A stretch of DNA of 64,000 bases, taken from the NCBI GenBank assembly GCA_000961655.1, contig LADR01000010.1, positions 78,165-142,164 on the forward strand. Reading direction: 5' to 3'. This stretch comes from Desulfatitalea sp. BRH_c12. Lineage in GTDB: Bacteria > Desulfobacterota > Desulfobacteria > Desulfobacterales > Desulfosarcinaceae. Positions 28,129 to 35,510 of this stretch are shown piece after piece; position 1 is the first letter of the stretch, and each line of letters opens with the position of its first letter. The notes beneath the pieces are model-generated. The model was not told the origin of the DNA and did no database searches. It worked only from the letters and a program-made list of their open reading frames with translations. A program made the translations under genes and the position numbers.

Positions 28129-28701
28129 ATGATAGACACTTTCGACACACATATTCTGATCACCGGTTTGGTGATCTTCGTCGCCCGGATCTGCGATGTA
28201 TCCATCGGCACGGTACGCACGATCATCACAGTGCAGGGCCGCACGGTGATCGCTTTTTTTCTGGCCATTTTCGAGATCACCCTCTGGGTGCTGGTGGCCA
28301 GCACAGTCATCAACCAGGTGAAGGACCAGCCGATCCTGGTGGTCTTCTACGCCTTCGGGTATGCCACCGGAAATGTGGTCGGCATCCTTGTCGAACGCAA
28401 ACTGGCTTTCGGGTTGATCATCCTCAGGGTAATCACGCGCGATGCGGGCAAGCTGCTCTCCGATTCGCTGCGCGAGTTCGGCCAGCCCGTCACGGTCTTT
28501 CACGGCGAGGGCATGACCGGACCCGTGGAGGAACTCTACATTGCCTGCCGGCGCCGGGATTTGAAATGGATCCTGCCGCATGTGCGCACGACAGACCCCA
28601 ACGCCTTTTATGTCATCGAGCAGGCCCGCGACGTCAGCAAGGTGCTGCGCCCCACCTACAGTTCCCTGGGCGGCTGGCGGGCGACGAACAAGCGTAAATA
28701 A
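28129..28701 (+). CDS. UPF0316 / DUF2179-type membrane protein
   Basis: The 190-residue protein has three N-terminal membrane helices (LITGLVIFVARICDVSIG, VIAFFLAIFEITLWVLVA, VVFYAFGYATGNVVGILV) and a soluble C-terminal DUF2179 domain. It matches the UPF0316 family, whose function is unknown. An ATG at 28129 with GGAG four bases upstream is used; the ATG at 28099 lies in repeat-like sequence. The last nine codons and the stop are duplicated 228 bases downstream as part of a 59-bp direct repeat around a family B element. Confidence 0.85.
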   Translation: MIDTFDTHILITGLVIFVARICDVSIGTVRTIITVQGRTVIAFFLAIFEITLWVLVASTVINQVKDQPILVVFYAFGYATGNVVGILVERKLAFGLIILRVITRDAGKLLSDSLREFGQPVTVFHGEGMTGPVEELYIACRRRDLKWILPHVRTTDPNAFYVIEQARDVSKVLRPTYSSLGGWRATNKRK

Positions 28702-28960
28702 AGACTCTTTCCACAAAATGGACCGCATACAGCCAGGTAGGGTGGGCATCGCCCACCATTGTCTTATGTCGATCGCCTCTGTGATTGGCCGTGTCATCGC
28801 TATGTTCGATCCGGTGTCTATCCAATCGCGTGGCGGGATCAATGTCAGAACCGATGGTGTTGTTTGCAGGCAATAGTGGTGGGCAATGCCCACCCTACAT
28901 TCTGGCGGGCGACGAACAAGCGTAAATAAAGACTCTTTCCACAAAATGGACCGCATACAG
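28674..28960. repeat. Perfect 59-bp direct repeat flanking a B element
   Basis: Bases 28674-28732 and 28902-28960 are identical over all 59 positions. Copy 1 includes the last codons and stop of the UPF0316 gene; copy 2 is a non-coding duplicate. The 169 bases between them are a family B element plus a few bases. Confidence 0.95.
28737..28898. repeat. Repeat family B, copy 4
   Basis: A 162-bp copy from GTAGGGTGGGCATCGCCC to GGGCAATGCCCACCCTAC with the standard interior (CTTATGTCGATCG, TGATTGGCCGTGT, CGGTGTCTATCCAATCGC). It lies inside the 59-bp direct repeat described above. Confidence 0.9.
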
Positions 28961-28982
28961 AATATGATTTGAATTCAATAAA

Positions 28983-29012
28983 TTGACATACCGCCTGTCT
29001 CGCATCTATAAA
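28983..29012 (+). promoter_or_regulatory. Candidate sigma-70 promoter of the porin gene
   Basis: TTGACA (28983-28988) and TATAAA (29007-29012) are separated by 18 bases, in an AT-rich patch about 220 bases before the porin ATG. This implies a long 5' leader. That leader contains inverted arms AACCGG/CCGGTT near 29127-29148. Confidence 0.6.
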
Positions 29013-29229
29013 AATTTATTATCTTGAACACAATTTTAACGAAACGCTAGTGTACAACTCACCTCGACTTCGCTATAGTCCCACCACTTGGTTTGGCGAC
29101 CAAAGTGCATTTCGAAAGGCAACGAACCGGATACGACCGGCCGGTTGAGCCCCCCGGCCCGTGTTCGTGGAATATATACTGCAGTTCGAATGACTTTTTT
29201 TATCAGTTCACTTTTTAAGGAGGAAACAC

Positions 29230-30288
29230 ATGAAGAAAGCTTATTGTTTGGCAGCTCTGTTAGCCGTGTGCCTGGTGCTCGGTGCCTTCAGCCCGGCCAT
29301 GGCCCTTGAAGCCAAAGTGTCCGGTCAGATCAACCAGATGGTGATGTGGGCCGACGATGGCGACGAAGACGATTTTTTCGTGGCCGACAACGACAGCTCG
29401 TCGACCCGCTTCCGGTTTACCGGATCGGAGAAGTTCGGCGCGGTCACGGCCGGCTTTCAGTTCGAGATGGAAGCCCAGAGAAACGCTTCCAATTTTGTCA
29501 CCATCGCCCAAACAGACGATGGCGATTTTGAATGGAACGATCGTTGGATGAATGTCTACTTCGATACCGCCTTCGGTAAATTCGAAATCGGCAAAGGCGA
29601 CAGCGCCGCCAACAACACGGCTGAAGTCGACCTGTCCGGCACGGCCGTGGTCACCTATTCCGATATCAATGCCACCGGTGGATCGTTCGCCTGGCAAAAT
29701 GACGATGGCACCGATTTTGGCACCACAATCAGCGGTACACGCAACAACTTTGACGGCATGTTGAGCCGTACCGAACGTCTGCGCTACAACACGCCGCTTT
29801 TCGCCGGATTTCAGTTGGCCGGCAGTGTTTCCAACGGCGACGGCTGGGATGCATCGCTGTGGTATGCGGCCGAGTTTTATGGCAAACTGGCTGCGGCCAT
29901 CGGCTACACCAAACCCGAAGATCGCAGTGCCGCCACGGATTACCAGTTGGCTGGATCGATCTCCTGGCTGGCGCCGTTCGGTTTGAACCTCACGGCATCA
30001 TACGGCACCCGTGAACTCGAAGCCCCCGGCAGAGACGACGCCACCACCTGGATGGGCAAAGTCGGTTACAAGTTCGACATTCATGCGGTGTCGGTTGAAT
30101 ACGGCATGACCTCTGATTTGAGGCTCGATGGTGAAGATTCCTCCAACTGGGGCGTGGCCTACGTGGTCAATCCCTGGAAACCGGTTGAATTCTATGCCGC
30201 TTATCGTCATTACATGCTGGATGCGGCTGCTGGTCCGGACCCTGAGGACATCCAGGTGGCCATGGCCGGTACGCGTATTAAATTCTAG
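29230..30288 (+). CDS. Outer-membrane porin
   Basis: A 352-residue beta-barrel porin. A signal peptide (KKAYCLAALLAVCLVLGAF, cleavage after AMA) is followed by alternating amphipathic strands. It has an acidic loop (WADDGDEDDFF) and the aromatic C-terminal residue expected for BAM recognition (GTRIKF). The fold resembles Gram-negative general porins of Desulfobacterota. AAGGAGG lies before the ATG. It is followed 24 bases later by a lipoprotein gene that probably shares its transcript and ends at the terminator near 30770. Confidence 0.88.
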   Translation: MKKAYCLAALLAVCLVLGAFSPAMALEAKVSGQINQMVMWADDGDEDDFFVADNDSSSTRFRFTGSEKFGAVTAGFQFEMEAQRNASNFVTIAQTDDGDFEWNDRWMNVYFDTAFGKFEIGKGDSAANNTAEVDLSGTAVVTYSDINATGGSFAWQNDDGTDFGTTISGTRNNFDGMLSRTERLRYNTPLFAGFQLAGSVSNGDGWDASLWYAAEFYGKLAAAIGYTKPEDRSAATDYQLAGSISWLAPFGLNLTASYGTRELEAPGRDDATTWMGKVGYKFDIHAVSVEYGMTSDLRLDGEDSSNWGVAYVVNPWKPVEFYAAYRHYMLDAAAGPDPEDIQVAMAGTRIKF

Positions 30289-30312
30289 TAATATCTATCA
30301 AGGTGTTCGATC

Positions 30313-30714
30313 ATGAAAAAACAATTCACGCTCAAAACGATTCTAGTGGTGGCCGGCGCGGCCCTGCTCATGGGGTGCGCCGCTCCCAAGCCTTTTGAAT
30401 ACCACTCCGACAACGAGATCCCCAAAGGACCGGGCCTCTTCTCCGGAGAAAAGGGCGAATTCAAGCTCTATGACGATTCCAGGAAAGTTGAGGCGCCTGC
30501 CCGCCAAATGGCAACGCCGCCGGCCCCTGGAAGCGCCGAAGAGGCCGAGTTCCGCGAATTTCAGGAGTGGCGCAAGGATCAAAAGGCCTTCGAGGAGTTT
30601 AAGCAGTGGAAGCAGTCCGGCGGACAGAACAGCGCCGATTATGAAGAGTTTCGTGATTGGCAACGCTGGCAGGAGTACAAGCGCTGGCAGGAATCCAAAC
30701 CGCAGGATCGTTGA
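30313..30714 (+). CDS. Lipoprotein of unknown function
   Basis: The 133-residue protein has a lipoprotein signal peptide with lipobox LLMGC (Cys near residue 22). The mature part is very hydrophilic. Its C-terminal half is rich in repeated aromatic-charged units (EFREFQEWRKDQ, FEEFKQWKQ, YEEFRDWQRWQEYKRWQ), probably a long helix or coiled coil. It may link the outer membrane to the porin or cell wall, by position only. It is last in the porin transcript. Confidence 0.8.
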   Translation: MKKQFTLKTILVVAGAALLMGCAAPKPFEYHSDNEIPKGPGLFSGEKGEFKLYDDSRKVEAPARQMATPPAPGSAEEAEFREFQEWRKDQKAFEEFKQWKQSGGQNSADYEEFRDWQRWQEYKRWQESKPQDR

Positions 30715-30743
30715 GCGCCTGAATTGATTTACACGTAAGACCA

Positions 30744-30770
30744 GGGCCTCCCGCAAGGAGGCCCTTTTTT
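30744..30770 (+). terminator. Intrinsic terminator of the porin-lipoprotein unit
   Basis: GGGCCTCC (30744-30751) pairs perfectly with GGAGGCCC (30757-30764) around a five-base loop, followed by six T. Confidence 0.92.
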
Positions 30771-30771
30771 A

Positions 30772-30990
30772 TCTGGTTATGCACTCCGCTCCCGTGATTA
30801 TGGGCGAAGTGTTAAGTATAAAGTTAAAAGTGTAAAGGGAGGCATTCTGTCGATTTGACATGCTCACCTCCCCGTGGTTGCACGCTTTTACGTGCATGCT
30901 TTTGTTAAAGGTTCTAAAAATGACAACGTAACCTTTTTATGATACCCCATACCTTGCCTGTGTCTTACTGGAGCGAAGTGCAAAACCAGA
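30772..30990. repeat. Repeat family C, copy 2 (complete, reverse orientation)
   Basis: A 219-bp copy with ends TCTGGTTATGCACTCCGCTC and its imperfect inverse GAGCGAAGTGCAAAACCAGA. The interior is the reverse of copy 1 (AAAGTGTAAAGGGAGG, GCTCACCTCCCC, AAAGGTTCTAAAAATGAC). It starts immediately after the porin terminator. The rest of 30991-31042 shows nothing. Confidence 0.75.
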
Positions 30991-31042
30991 TTTTTGGATC
31001 TTTTTTACATCATCGAAGGTCGACAGGTCGCCCAGGCATCCG

Positions 31043-31672
31043 CTATGCGGATGGCGATGCCGCAATCATGCGGTACTCTCCACGATGCCACGCTTTTTTG
31101 ATCATGATATCCTCGACAACGCGCAAGCGGTTTTTCCGCAAAAAATCCTGAAACTGCCCCTCATACACCACCGTCCCGAAATCCACGGTGGTCAGATACA
31201 CCAGTTTGGGCTTGATGAAATCCAGAAAAGTCGAGTGGTCGCGGAATATGGTCTGGAAAAAAACCAGGTGGCCGCCGGGCTTGACCCACTCCCGGACGCG
31301 GTCCAGCACCGCTTGCTGATCCTGGAAAAGCATGAAGCTCATGCTGAAAAGGATGTAGTCATAACGGCAGGGGGTGCAAGGCCGGAATTGTTCCACGGCC
31401 TCATGATAGATGTGGATGTGGTTTTCCATATGGTAATGACGGATCAACTCGCTGCACTGGCTGAGATAGTGACGGTTGATGTCGATCCCATCGATGGTCA
31501 GCATCTTATCCCGTATGACCGGGTGAAAATCGGGGATCATGGTGCCGTTACCGATGCCGACATCAAGGATTGTGGATTGCGGTGGAAAATACCTCAGACA
31601 GTTATCATAACAGTGGGAAGTGGCATCTTGGATGAAAAAGCGATAAAGGCGATTGCGCAATCGTTTCATCAT
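31043..31672 (-). CDS. Class I SAM-dependent methyltransferase
   Basis: The 209-residue protein has a Rossmann-fold methyltransferase core: motif I ILDVGIGNGTM, the acidic motif II end IDGIDIN, motif post-II near YDYILFSMSFMLF and WVKPGGHLVFFQT. The substrate is unknown. The C-terminus (FLRKNRLRVVEDIMIKKAW) resembles small-molecule methyltransferases. Start candidates are ATG 31672 (or 31669) and a TTG at 31702; none has a strong ribosome site. It is a lone gene between repeats. Confidence 0.82.
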   Translation of the reverse strand: MMKRLRNRLYRFFIQDATSHCYDNCLRYFPPQSTILDVGIGNGTMIPDFHPVIRDKMLTIDGIDINRHYLSQCSELIRHYHMENHIHIYHEAVEQFRPCTPCRYDYILFSMSFMLFQDQQAVLDRVREWVKPGGHLVFFQTIFRDHSTFLDFIKPKLVYLTTVDFGTVVYEGQFQDFLRKNRLRVVEDIMIKKAWHRGEYRMIAASPSA

Positions 31673-31967
31673 TTTTCCAATACTTGGAATGGATTTTTCC
31701 AAAGTTAGGATGAAAAGGACCTTAAGTCAAAAGATCTATTAAAAACAGCGGGGATCATACGTATACGAACGTGAGATGGGCAGTCTATGGGGCTCAGGCT
31801 TTCTGTCCACGCCAGCCGGTCGGACAACGCGTCAACACTGCCCGGATCGCTTCCCGGCGAAACGCTCGGATGAGGCGGAGTCAGTTTCCGGGATTTTCCG
31901 CCCCATCCGCCTCGCTTGCGCCAAGGCGGTTACACCGGCTTGGCGAAGAACGCGTCAGTTAAACAAA
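31673..31967. other. Intergenic stretch without recognised gene
   Basis: Between the methyltransferase start and the 44-residue gene I see only an imperfect GC-rich inverted repeat (GGATGAGGCGG near 31869 and CCGCCCCATCCGCC near 31901). No convincing coding frame was found. Confidence 0.4.
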
Positions 31968-32102
31968 CTACTGTTCCTTGGCCAATTTTTCAAGGACCGC
32001 GTAGTTATTCGCAATTCTTTTCGCTTCAGCTTTGCGATTGGCCTTGTGGGCGGTATCTTTGTTTTTGCGGATAATCTTCAGCTTGCGGGTTTTCGATGCC
32101 AT
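31968..32102 (-). CDS. 44-residue highly basic protein
   Basis: An ATG at 32102 with AAAGGAG upstream opens a 44-codon frame ending at 31968. The protein begins MASKTRKLKIIRKNKD and continues with KANRKAEAKRI, about one third Lys/Arg, followed by a short helix NNYAVLEKLAKEQ. It resembles small nucleic-acid- or ribosome-binding proteins in composition, and I do not recognise the family. The clean ribosome site and strong compositional bias argue it is real. It stands alone between repeats. Confidence 0.65.
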   Translation of the reverse strand: MASKTRKLKIIRKNKDTAHKANRKAEAKRIANNYAVLEKLAKEQ

Positions 32103-32295
32103 GGTTGACTCCTTTAAGTCCCTTAATAGTTCAGGCACCCGATGGAACGGATGCTGTTATTGTTCTGTTATAAACGCGTGCTACCTATCACGCCGTAGCC
32201 AAAACACACAACAAAAAATTTGAATACCCGGTTTCGTGTTAAGTGTTAAAGGAGGCACTCCCGGCCGGATCACCTCTTCCGTGCCAGTCCAGAAT

Positions 32296-32465
32296 GTAGG
32301 GTGGGCATTGCCCACCACTATCCCCGCAAACACATCATCGGTTTCTGACACTGATCCCACCCAAACGATTGGATAGACACCCAGTTCGACCATACCGTTG
32401 AAACGCTGACACGGCCAATCACGAAGCGATCAACACAAGACAATGGTGGGCGATGCCCACCCTAC
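32296..32465. repeat. Repeat family B, copy 5
   Basis: A 170-bp copy from GTAGGGTGGGCATTGCCC to GGGCGATGCCCACCCTAC with the reversed standard interior. It is nearly identical to copy 6, 31 bases downstream. A family D fragment (GGATCACCTCTTCCGTGCCA) lies just before it at about 32268-32290. Confidence 0.85.
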
Positions 32466-32496
32466 TGGCTGCTATCCAAAAGGTGCAACATAGAAT

Positions 32497-32667
32497 GTAG
32501 GGTGGGCATTGCCCACCATTATCCCCGCAAACACATCATCGGTTTCTTGCACTGATCCCACCCCAAGCGATTGGATAGACACCAGATCGACCATACCGTT
32601 CAAACGCTGAACACGGCCAATCACGAAGTGATCAACACAAGACAATGGTGGGCGATGCCCACCCTAC
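32497..32667. repeat. Repeat family B, copy 6
   Basis: A 171-bp near-duplicate of copy 5. The bases following each copy are also similar (CCAAAAGGTGCAACATAGA versus CCAAAAGATGCAGCATAGA), so B plus its flank was tandemly duplicated. Confidence 0.85.
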
Positions 32668-32698
32668 TAGCCAAAAGATGCAGCATAGAGAGTGATCG

Positions 32699-32770
32699 AC
32701 TGAAAGCCTCCCTTTACACTTAAAACTTTACACTTAACTCTTCGCCCCAAATTATATGAAGTGCATCCCA
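32699..32770. repeat. Repeat family C, partial copy
   Basis: Only the right part of family C: GCCTCCCTTTACACTTAAAA, TTTACACTTAACTCTTCGCC and GAAGTGCATCCC. The left part is missing. Confidence 0.6.
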
Positions 32771-32778
32771 GACTTAAT

Positions 32779-33375
32779 TTATATATTGATAACTTTATCA
32801 GCCAATTGCATGGCGGTCACGATATCCAGCATGTTGGTGGTCTGTCCGACCTGCTTTTGTTCCAGCAGGCGAAAGTGCTCCAGACAGGTTCCGCACACCA
32901 GGATGACCACCCCGCTTTCCTCATAGGCGCGCAAATCTTCAAGCACCGGAGACCCGCCGATGGTCAGCTTGACGCCGTTGTTCACAAACACCAGTTGCCA
33001 CAACGCAGGCCCCATTTCCTTGAGGGTGCGGATAAAATTCACCATCAGTTTCAGGCCCAGGTCGTCATCGCCGTAGCCTAGACGGTCGGTGGCGCACATG
33101 ACCATGATCTTGGTTTCACTGTCCCGATCGACCGGCGCCGGTTGCGGCTGAGCAGCGGCCTCGGAACCGCCCTGGCCGACAACCGTGAAATCTTCACCCT
33201 CACGGGCAAGCGTGGTCTCAAATCCCCGGGATTGCAGAAAACGCTGCACGTTTTGCTGTGAAGCGGCATTGTCCAGGATGACTCTGATGGTATTCGGATG
33301 ATCCTGCTCCAAGGTCGCTTTGGTATGCAACACCGGTGCCGGACACGACAGGCCACGGGCATCAATCTCTTTCAT
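32779..33375 (-). CDS. yedF: YedF: selenium-metabolism sulfurtransferase-like protein
   Basis: The 198-residue protein fuses an N-terminal TusA-like domain (DARGLSCPAPVL, with the Cys-Pro motif) to a C-terminal DsrE-like domain (VILVCGTCLEHFRLL). This architecture is the YedF family, strongly associated with selD in anaerobes. A role in delivering selenium or sulfur to SelD is proposed for the family but unproven. It lies 58 bases downstream of selD on the same strand and is almost certainly co-transcribed with it. Confidence 0.93.
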   Translation of the reverse strand: MKEIDARGLSCPAPVLHTKATLEQDHPNTIRVILDNAASQQNVQRFLQSRGFETTLAREGEDFTVVGQGGSEAAAQPQPAPVDRDSETKIMVMCATDRLGYGDDDLGLKLMVNFIRTLKEMGPALWQLVFVNNGVKLTIGGSPVLEDLRAYEESGVVILVCGTCLEHFRLLEQKQVGQTTNMLDIVTAMQLADKVINI

Positions 33376-33433
33376 TGATCTCTCTCCATTCGATATGTCA
33401 ACTTTCAGGTTTCAGACCCCCGGCAAGCCGGCT

Positions 33434-34486
33434 TTAGGCCGCATAGATCTTCTCAGCCGGGTCCGCGACCACATCACCAATCACTGCGGCCTGGTCTACC
33501 CCGTGCTGAATCAGATCGGACACCAGGTCCTCGGCCCGATTGCGCGCTACGCTGATCAGCAAGCCACCCGAGGTCTGCGGATCGAACAACACATCCTGCA
33601 TCACGGCACTGACCGTGGCGGCAAAGCGAACCATCGGCAGCCGAAAGCTTTTGTTCTTGAAAGCGCCGGCCGGCAGCAAGCCCATTTCCGCGAATGTGAT
33701 CGCTTCCGGGAAAATCGGCACCCGGCCGCTGTGAATCTGGACACTGCACCCAGAGCCCCCCACCATTTCAGCCGTGTGCCCGAGCAGCCCGAAGCCGGTG
33801 ATATCCGTGCAGGCATGCACCGGGTAGCGTATCATCACCTCCGCAGCCGCGCGGTTCAATGCCGCCATCAGGCGGATCACGCGTTCGACCAGCTCGGGCG
33901 GGGCAAGATCCGCTTTGATGGCCGTGTTGATCACACCGCTGCCCAGGGGCTTGGTCAAAATCAGGGCATCCCCCGGATGCAGATTTCTTTTGACGAGCAC
34001 CTTATCGGGATGCACGAAACCGGTCACCGACAATCCGTATTTGAGTTCATGGTCTTCCACGCTGTGCCCGCCCACTAGGGCCACCTGGGCCTCGCGCAAT
34101 TTTTCGATGCCACCTTCGATTACACGGCGCAACACCTCTATGGCCATGGTCTTGATCGGGAATCCCACCAGGTTCATGGCGGTTTTCGGCACGCCGCCCA
34201 TCGCGTAGACATCGCTCAGGGCATTGGCGGCGGCAATCTGACCGAACCAGAAGGGGTCATCGACGATGGGCGTAAAAAAATCGACTGTCTGAATCAAGGC
34301 CAGATCGTCAGAAACCCGGTACACGCCGGCGTCGTCGGCGCGCTCCAGTCCGACCAGAACATTTTCGTCCGTAGGAAATACCAAACCACACAATGCCTTG
34401 TCCAGGTCCCCTGGAGCGAGTTTGGACGCTCAACCGGCGCCTTGAACGGTCTGGGTCAATCGCAGTATTTCAGATTTATCGGTCAT
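33434..34486 (-). CDS. selD: Selenide, water dikinase, selenoprotein form (in-frame TGA)
   Basis: SelD makes selenophosphate from selenide and ATP, the selenium donor for selenocysteine. The frame opens at ATG 34486 with MTDKSEILRLTQTVQGAG, then TGA at 34432-34430, then ASKLAPGDLDKALCGL. The TGA falls exactly where catalytic Cys/Sec sits in this family, so residue 19 is read as selenocysteine. Total length is 350 residues. Other motifs are DDAGVYRV, DFFTPIVDDP, NALSDVYAMGG, GGHSVED, DITGFGLLGH and DPQTSGGLL. A TTG at 34393 would give a truncated product lacking the active site. Confidence 0.95.
34400..34432 (-). promoter_or_regulatory. Candidate bacterial SECIS hairpin in selD
   Basis: Directly after the UGA, GTCCA (34427-34423) pairs with TGGAC (34404-34400). 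Inside it TCC/GGA encloses an AGG loop. The distance from UGA (loop about 18-20 bases downstream) and the G in the apical loop fit SelB-type SECIS elements. The stem is short and asymmetric, so the fold is tentative. Confidence 0.5.
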
Positions 34487-34511
34487 TTTTGTCTCGTTTG
34501 CCAATCCGTCA

Positions 34512-34718
34512 TCAGTCATTTCCAAAGGGGCAACTCAGCGCGTCGGCCGAATAGATATGCCGGTCTCCGCAATGCGGACACGCCATGTCCACGCACACCT
34601 TGGCATCCAAATGCTTTTGCCCCGCAGCATCCGTCCGGATGCCGTGGTTTTCAACAATCCGGTATGCGTCGGTTTTAAAGGGGGTATGCGCTACAGGGCA
34701 TACAAATACGAGTTCCAT
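34512..34718 (-). CDS. Small zinc-ribbon-like protein upstream of selD
   Basis: The 68-residue protein begins MELVFVCPVAHTPF and ends VDMACPHCGDRHIYSADALSC. The Cys pairs suggest a single zinc ribbon. The ATG at 34718 has AGGAG 8 bases upstream, whereas an in-frame ATG at 34772 does not. It ends 25 bases before selD and is probably the first gene of a three-gene selenium-linked transcript with selD and yedF. The function is unknown. Confidence 0.65.
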   Translation of the reverse strand: MELVFVCPVAHTPFKTDAYRIVENHGIRTDAAGQKHLDAKVCVDMACPHCGDRHIYSADALSCPFGND

Positions 34719-34771
34719 CGACCCTGCTCCTGCAACCCGGTATTCAGGTTTCAACACCGGTGAACGGAACA

Positions 34772-34930
34772 AATGACGTTGTAATTTTTAGAACCTTTAA
34801 CAAAACATGCACATAAAAACAGGCAACATGGGGGTGAGCAAGTCAAATCGGCAGAATGCCTCCCTTAACACTTTAAACTTTACACTTAACACTTCGCCCA
34901 TAATCGCTGGAACGGAGTGCATAGCCAGAA
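34772..34930. repeat. Repeat family C, copy
   Basis: Family C hallmarks in order: TTTTTAGAACCTTTAAC, AAACATGCAC, GGGGGTGAGCAAGTC, GCCTCCCTTAACACTTTAAA, TCGCCCATAATCGCTGG and GGAGTGCATAGCCAGA. The left inverted end is degraded. It separates the selD unit from aroK. Confidence 0.65.
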
Positions 34931-34997
34931 AATTAATATAGTTACCAAACCTTCCATCGGCAATCAAGAACCGTCGCCGATCGCCTCGGCGGCCGGT

Positions 34998-35510
34998 TCA
35001 CCGTTGGCGGTGCCATAATGCTTCTATCTGGTCGGCGACCTGCGCGACCGAGAGCGCATCGGTATCGACCTCGAACTGCGCCGCCGCACGATATTTCTCA
35101 AGGCGCCGCACGAGCACGTCGGCAATCTCCTCGGTAAAGGTCTTGCCCGCGACCAGCGCCGGGCGCTGAGTGTCCCCCTGAATACGCTGGACGATCACCG
35201 CAACCGAGGCTTTGAGCCAGACGACCAGAGCGTTTACCTTCAAAACCGCCATATTTTCAGACCGTTCGATCACACCGCCGCCCGTATCGATGACCAATGC
35301 ATCCCGCGCGGACAGGTCGCGGGCGACGGCACTCTCCAGATCGCGAAATGCCGGCCAGCCATGCGCCTGAACGATTTGCGGGATCGACATGCCGGCACGT
35401 TCGACAATCAGGGCGTCCATGGACACATACGTCAGTCCCAACCGCCCGGCCGCCATTTGGCCCACCGCACTTTTGCCCGTGCCCCGGTAACCGACCAAAA
35501 CAAGATTCAT
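34998..35510 (-). CDS. aroK: Shikimate kinase
   Basis: The 170-residue enzyme phosphorylates shikimate with ATP, the fifth step to chorismate. It has the P-loop GYRGTGKSAVG at residues 7-17, the shikimate-binding Asp in YVSMDALI, the FRDLES motif, the DTGGGV loop and an Arg in the lid (QRPAL). The length is standard. Its ATG overlaps the aroE stop by 4 bases (ATGA), a coupled arrangement. Confidence 0.95.
   Translation of the reverse strand: MNLVLVGYRGTGKSAVGQMAAGRLGLTYVSMDALIVERAGMSIPQIVQAHGWPAFRDLESAVARDLSARDALVIDTGGGVIERSENMAVLKVNALVVWLKASVAVIVQRIQGDTQRPALVAGKTFTEEIADVLVRRLEKYRAAAQFEVDTDALSVAQVADQIEALWHRQR

Noticed and set aside
28039..28956. Minus-strand frame of 305 codons through the B repeat and UPF0316 gene
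   Set aside because: It reads through the 59-bp duplication and the repeat; the coding strand is clearly the other one.
29040..29229. Porin 5' leader considered as a c-di-GMP (GEMM) riboswitch
   Set aside because: A TTTCGAAAGGCAACG stretch is vaguely similar, but the conserved core blocks are missing.
31771..31962. Short plus-strand frames in the stretch before the 44-residue gene
   Set aside because: No ribosome site and no protein-like pattern; they lie in a GC-rich inverted repeat.
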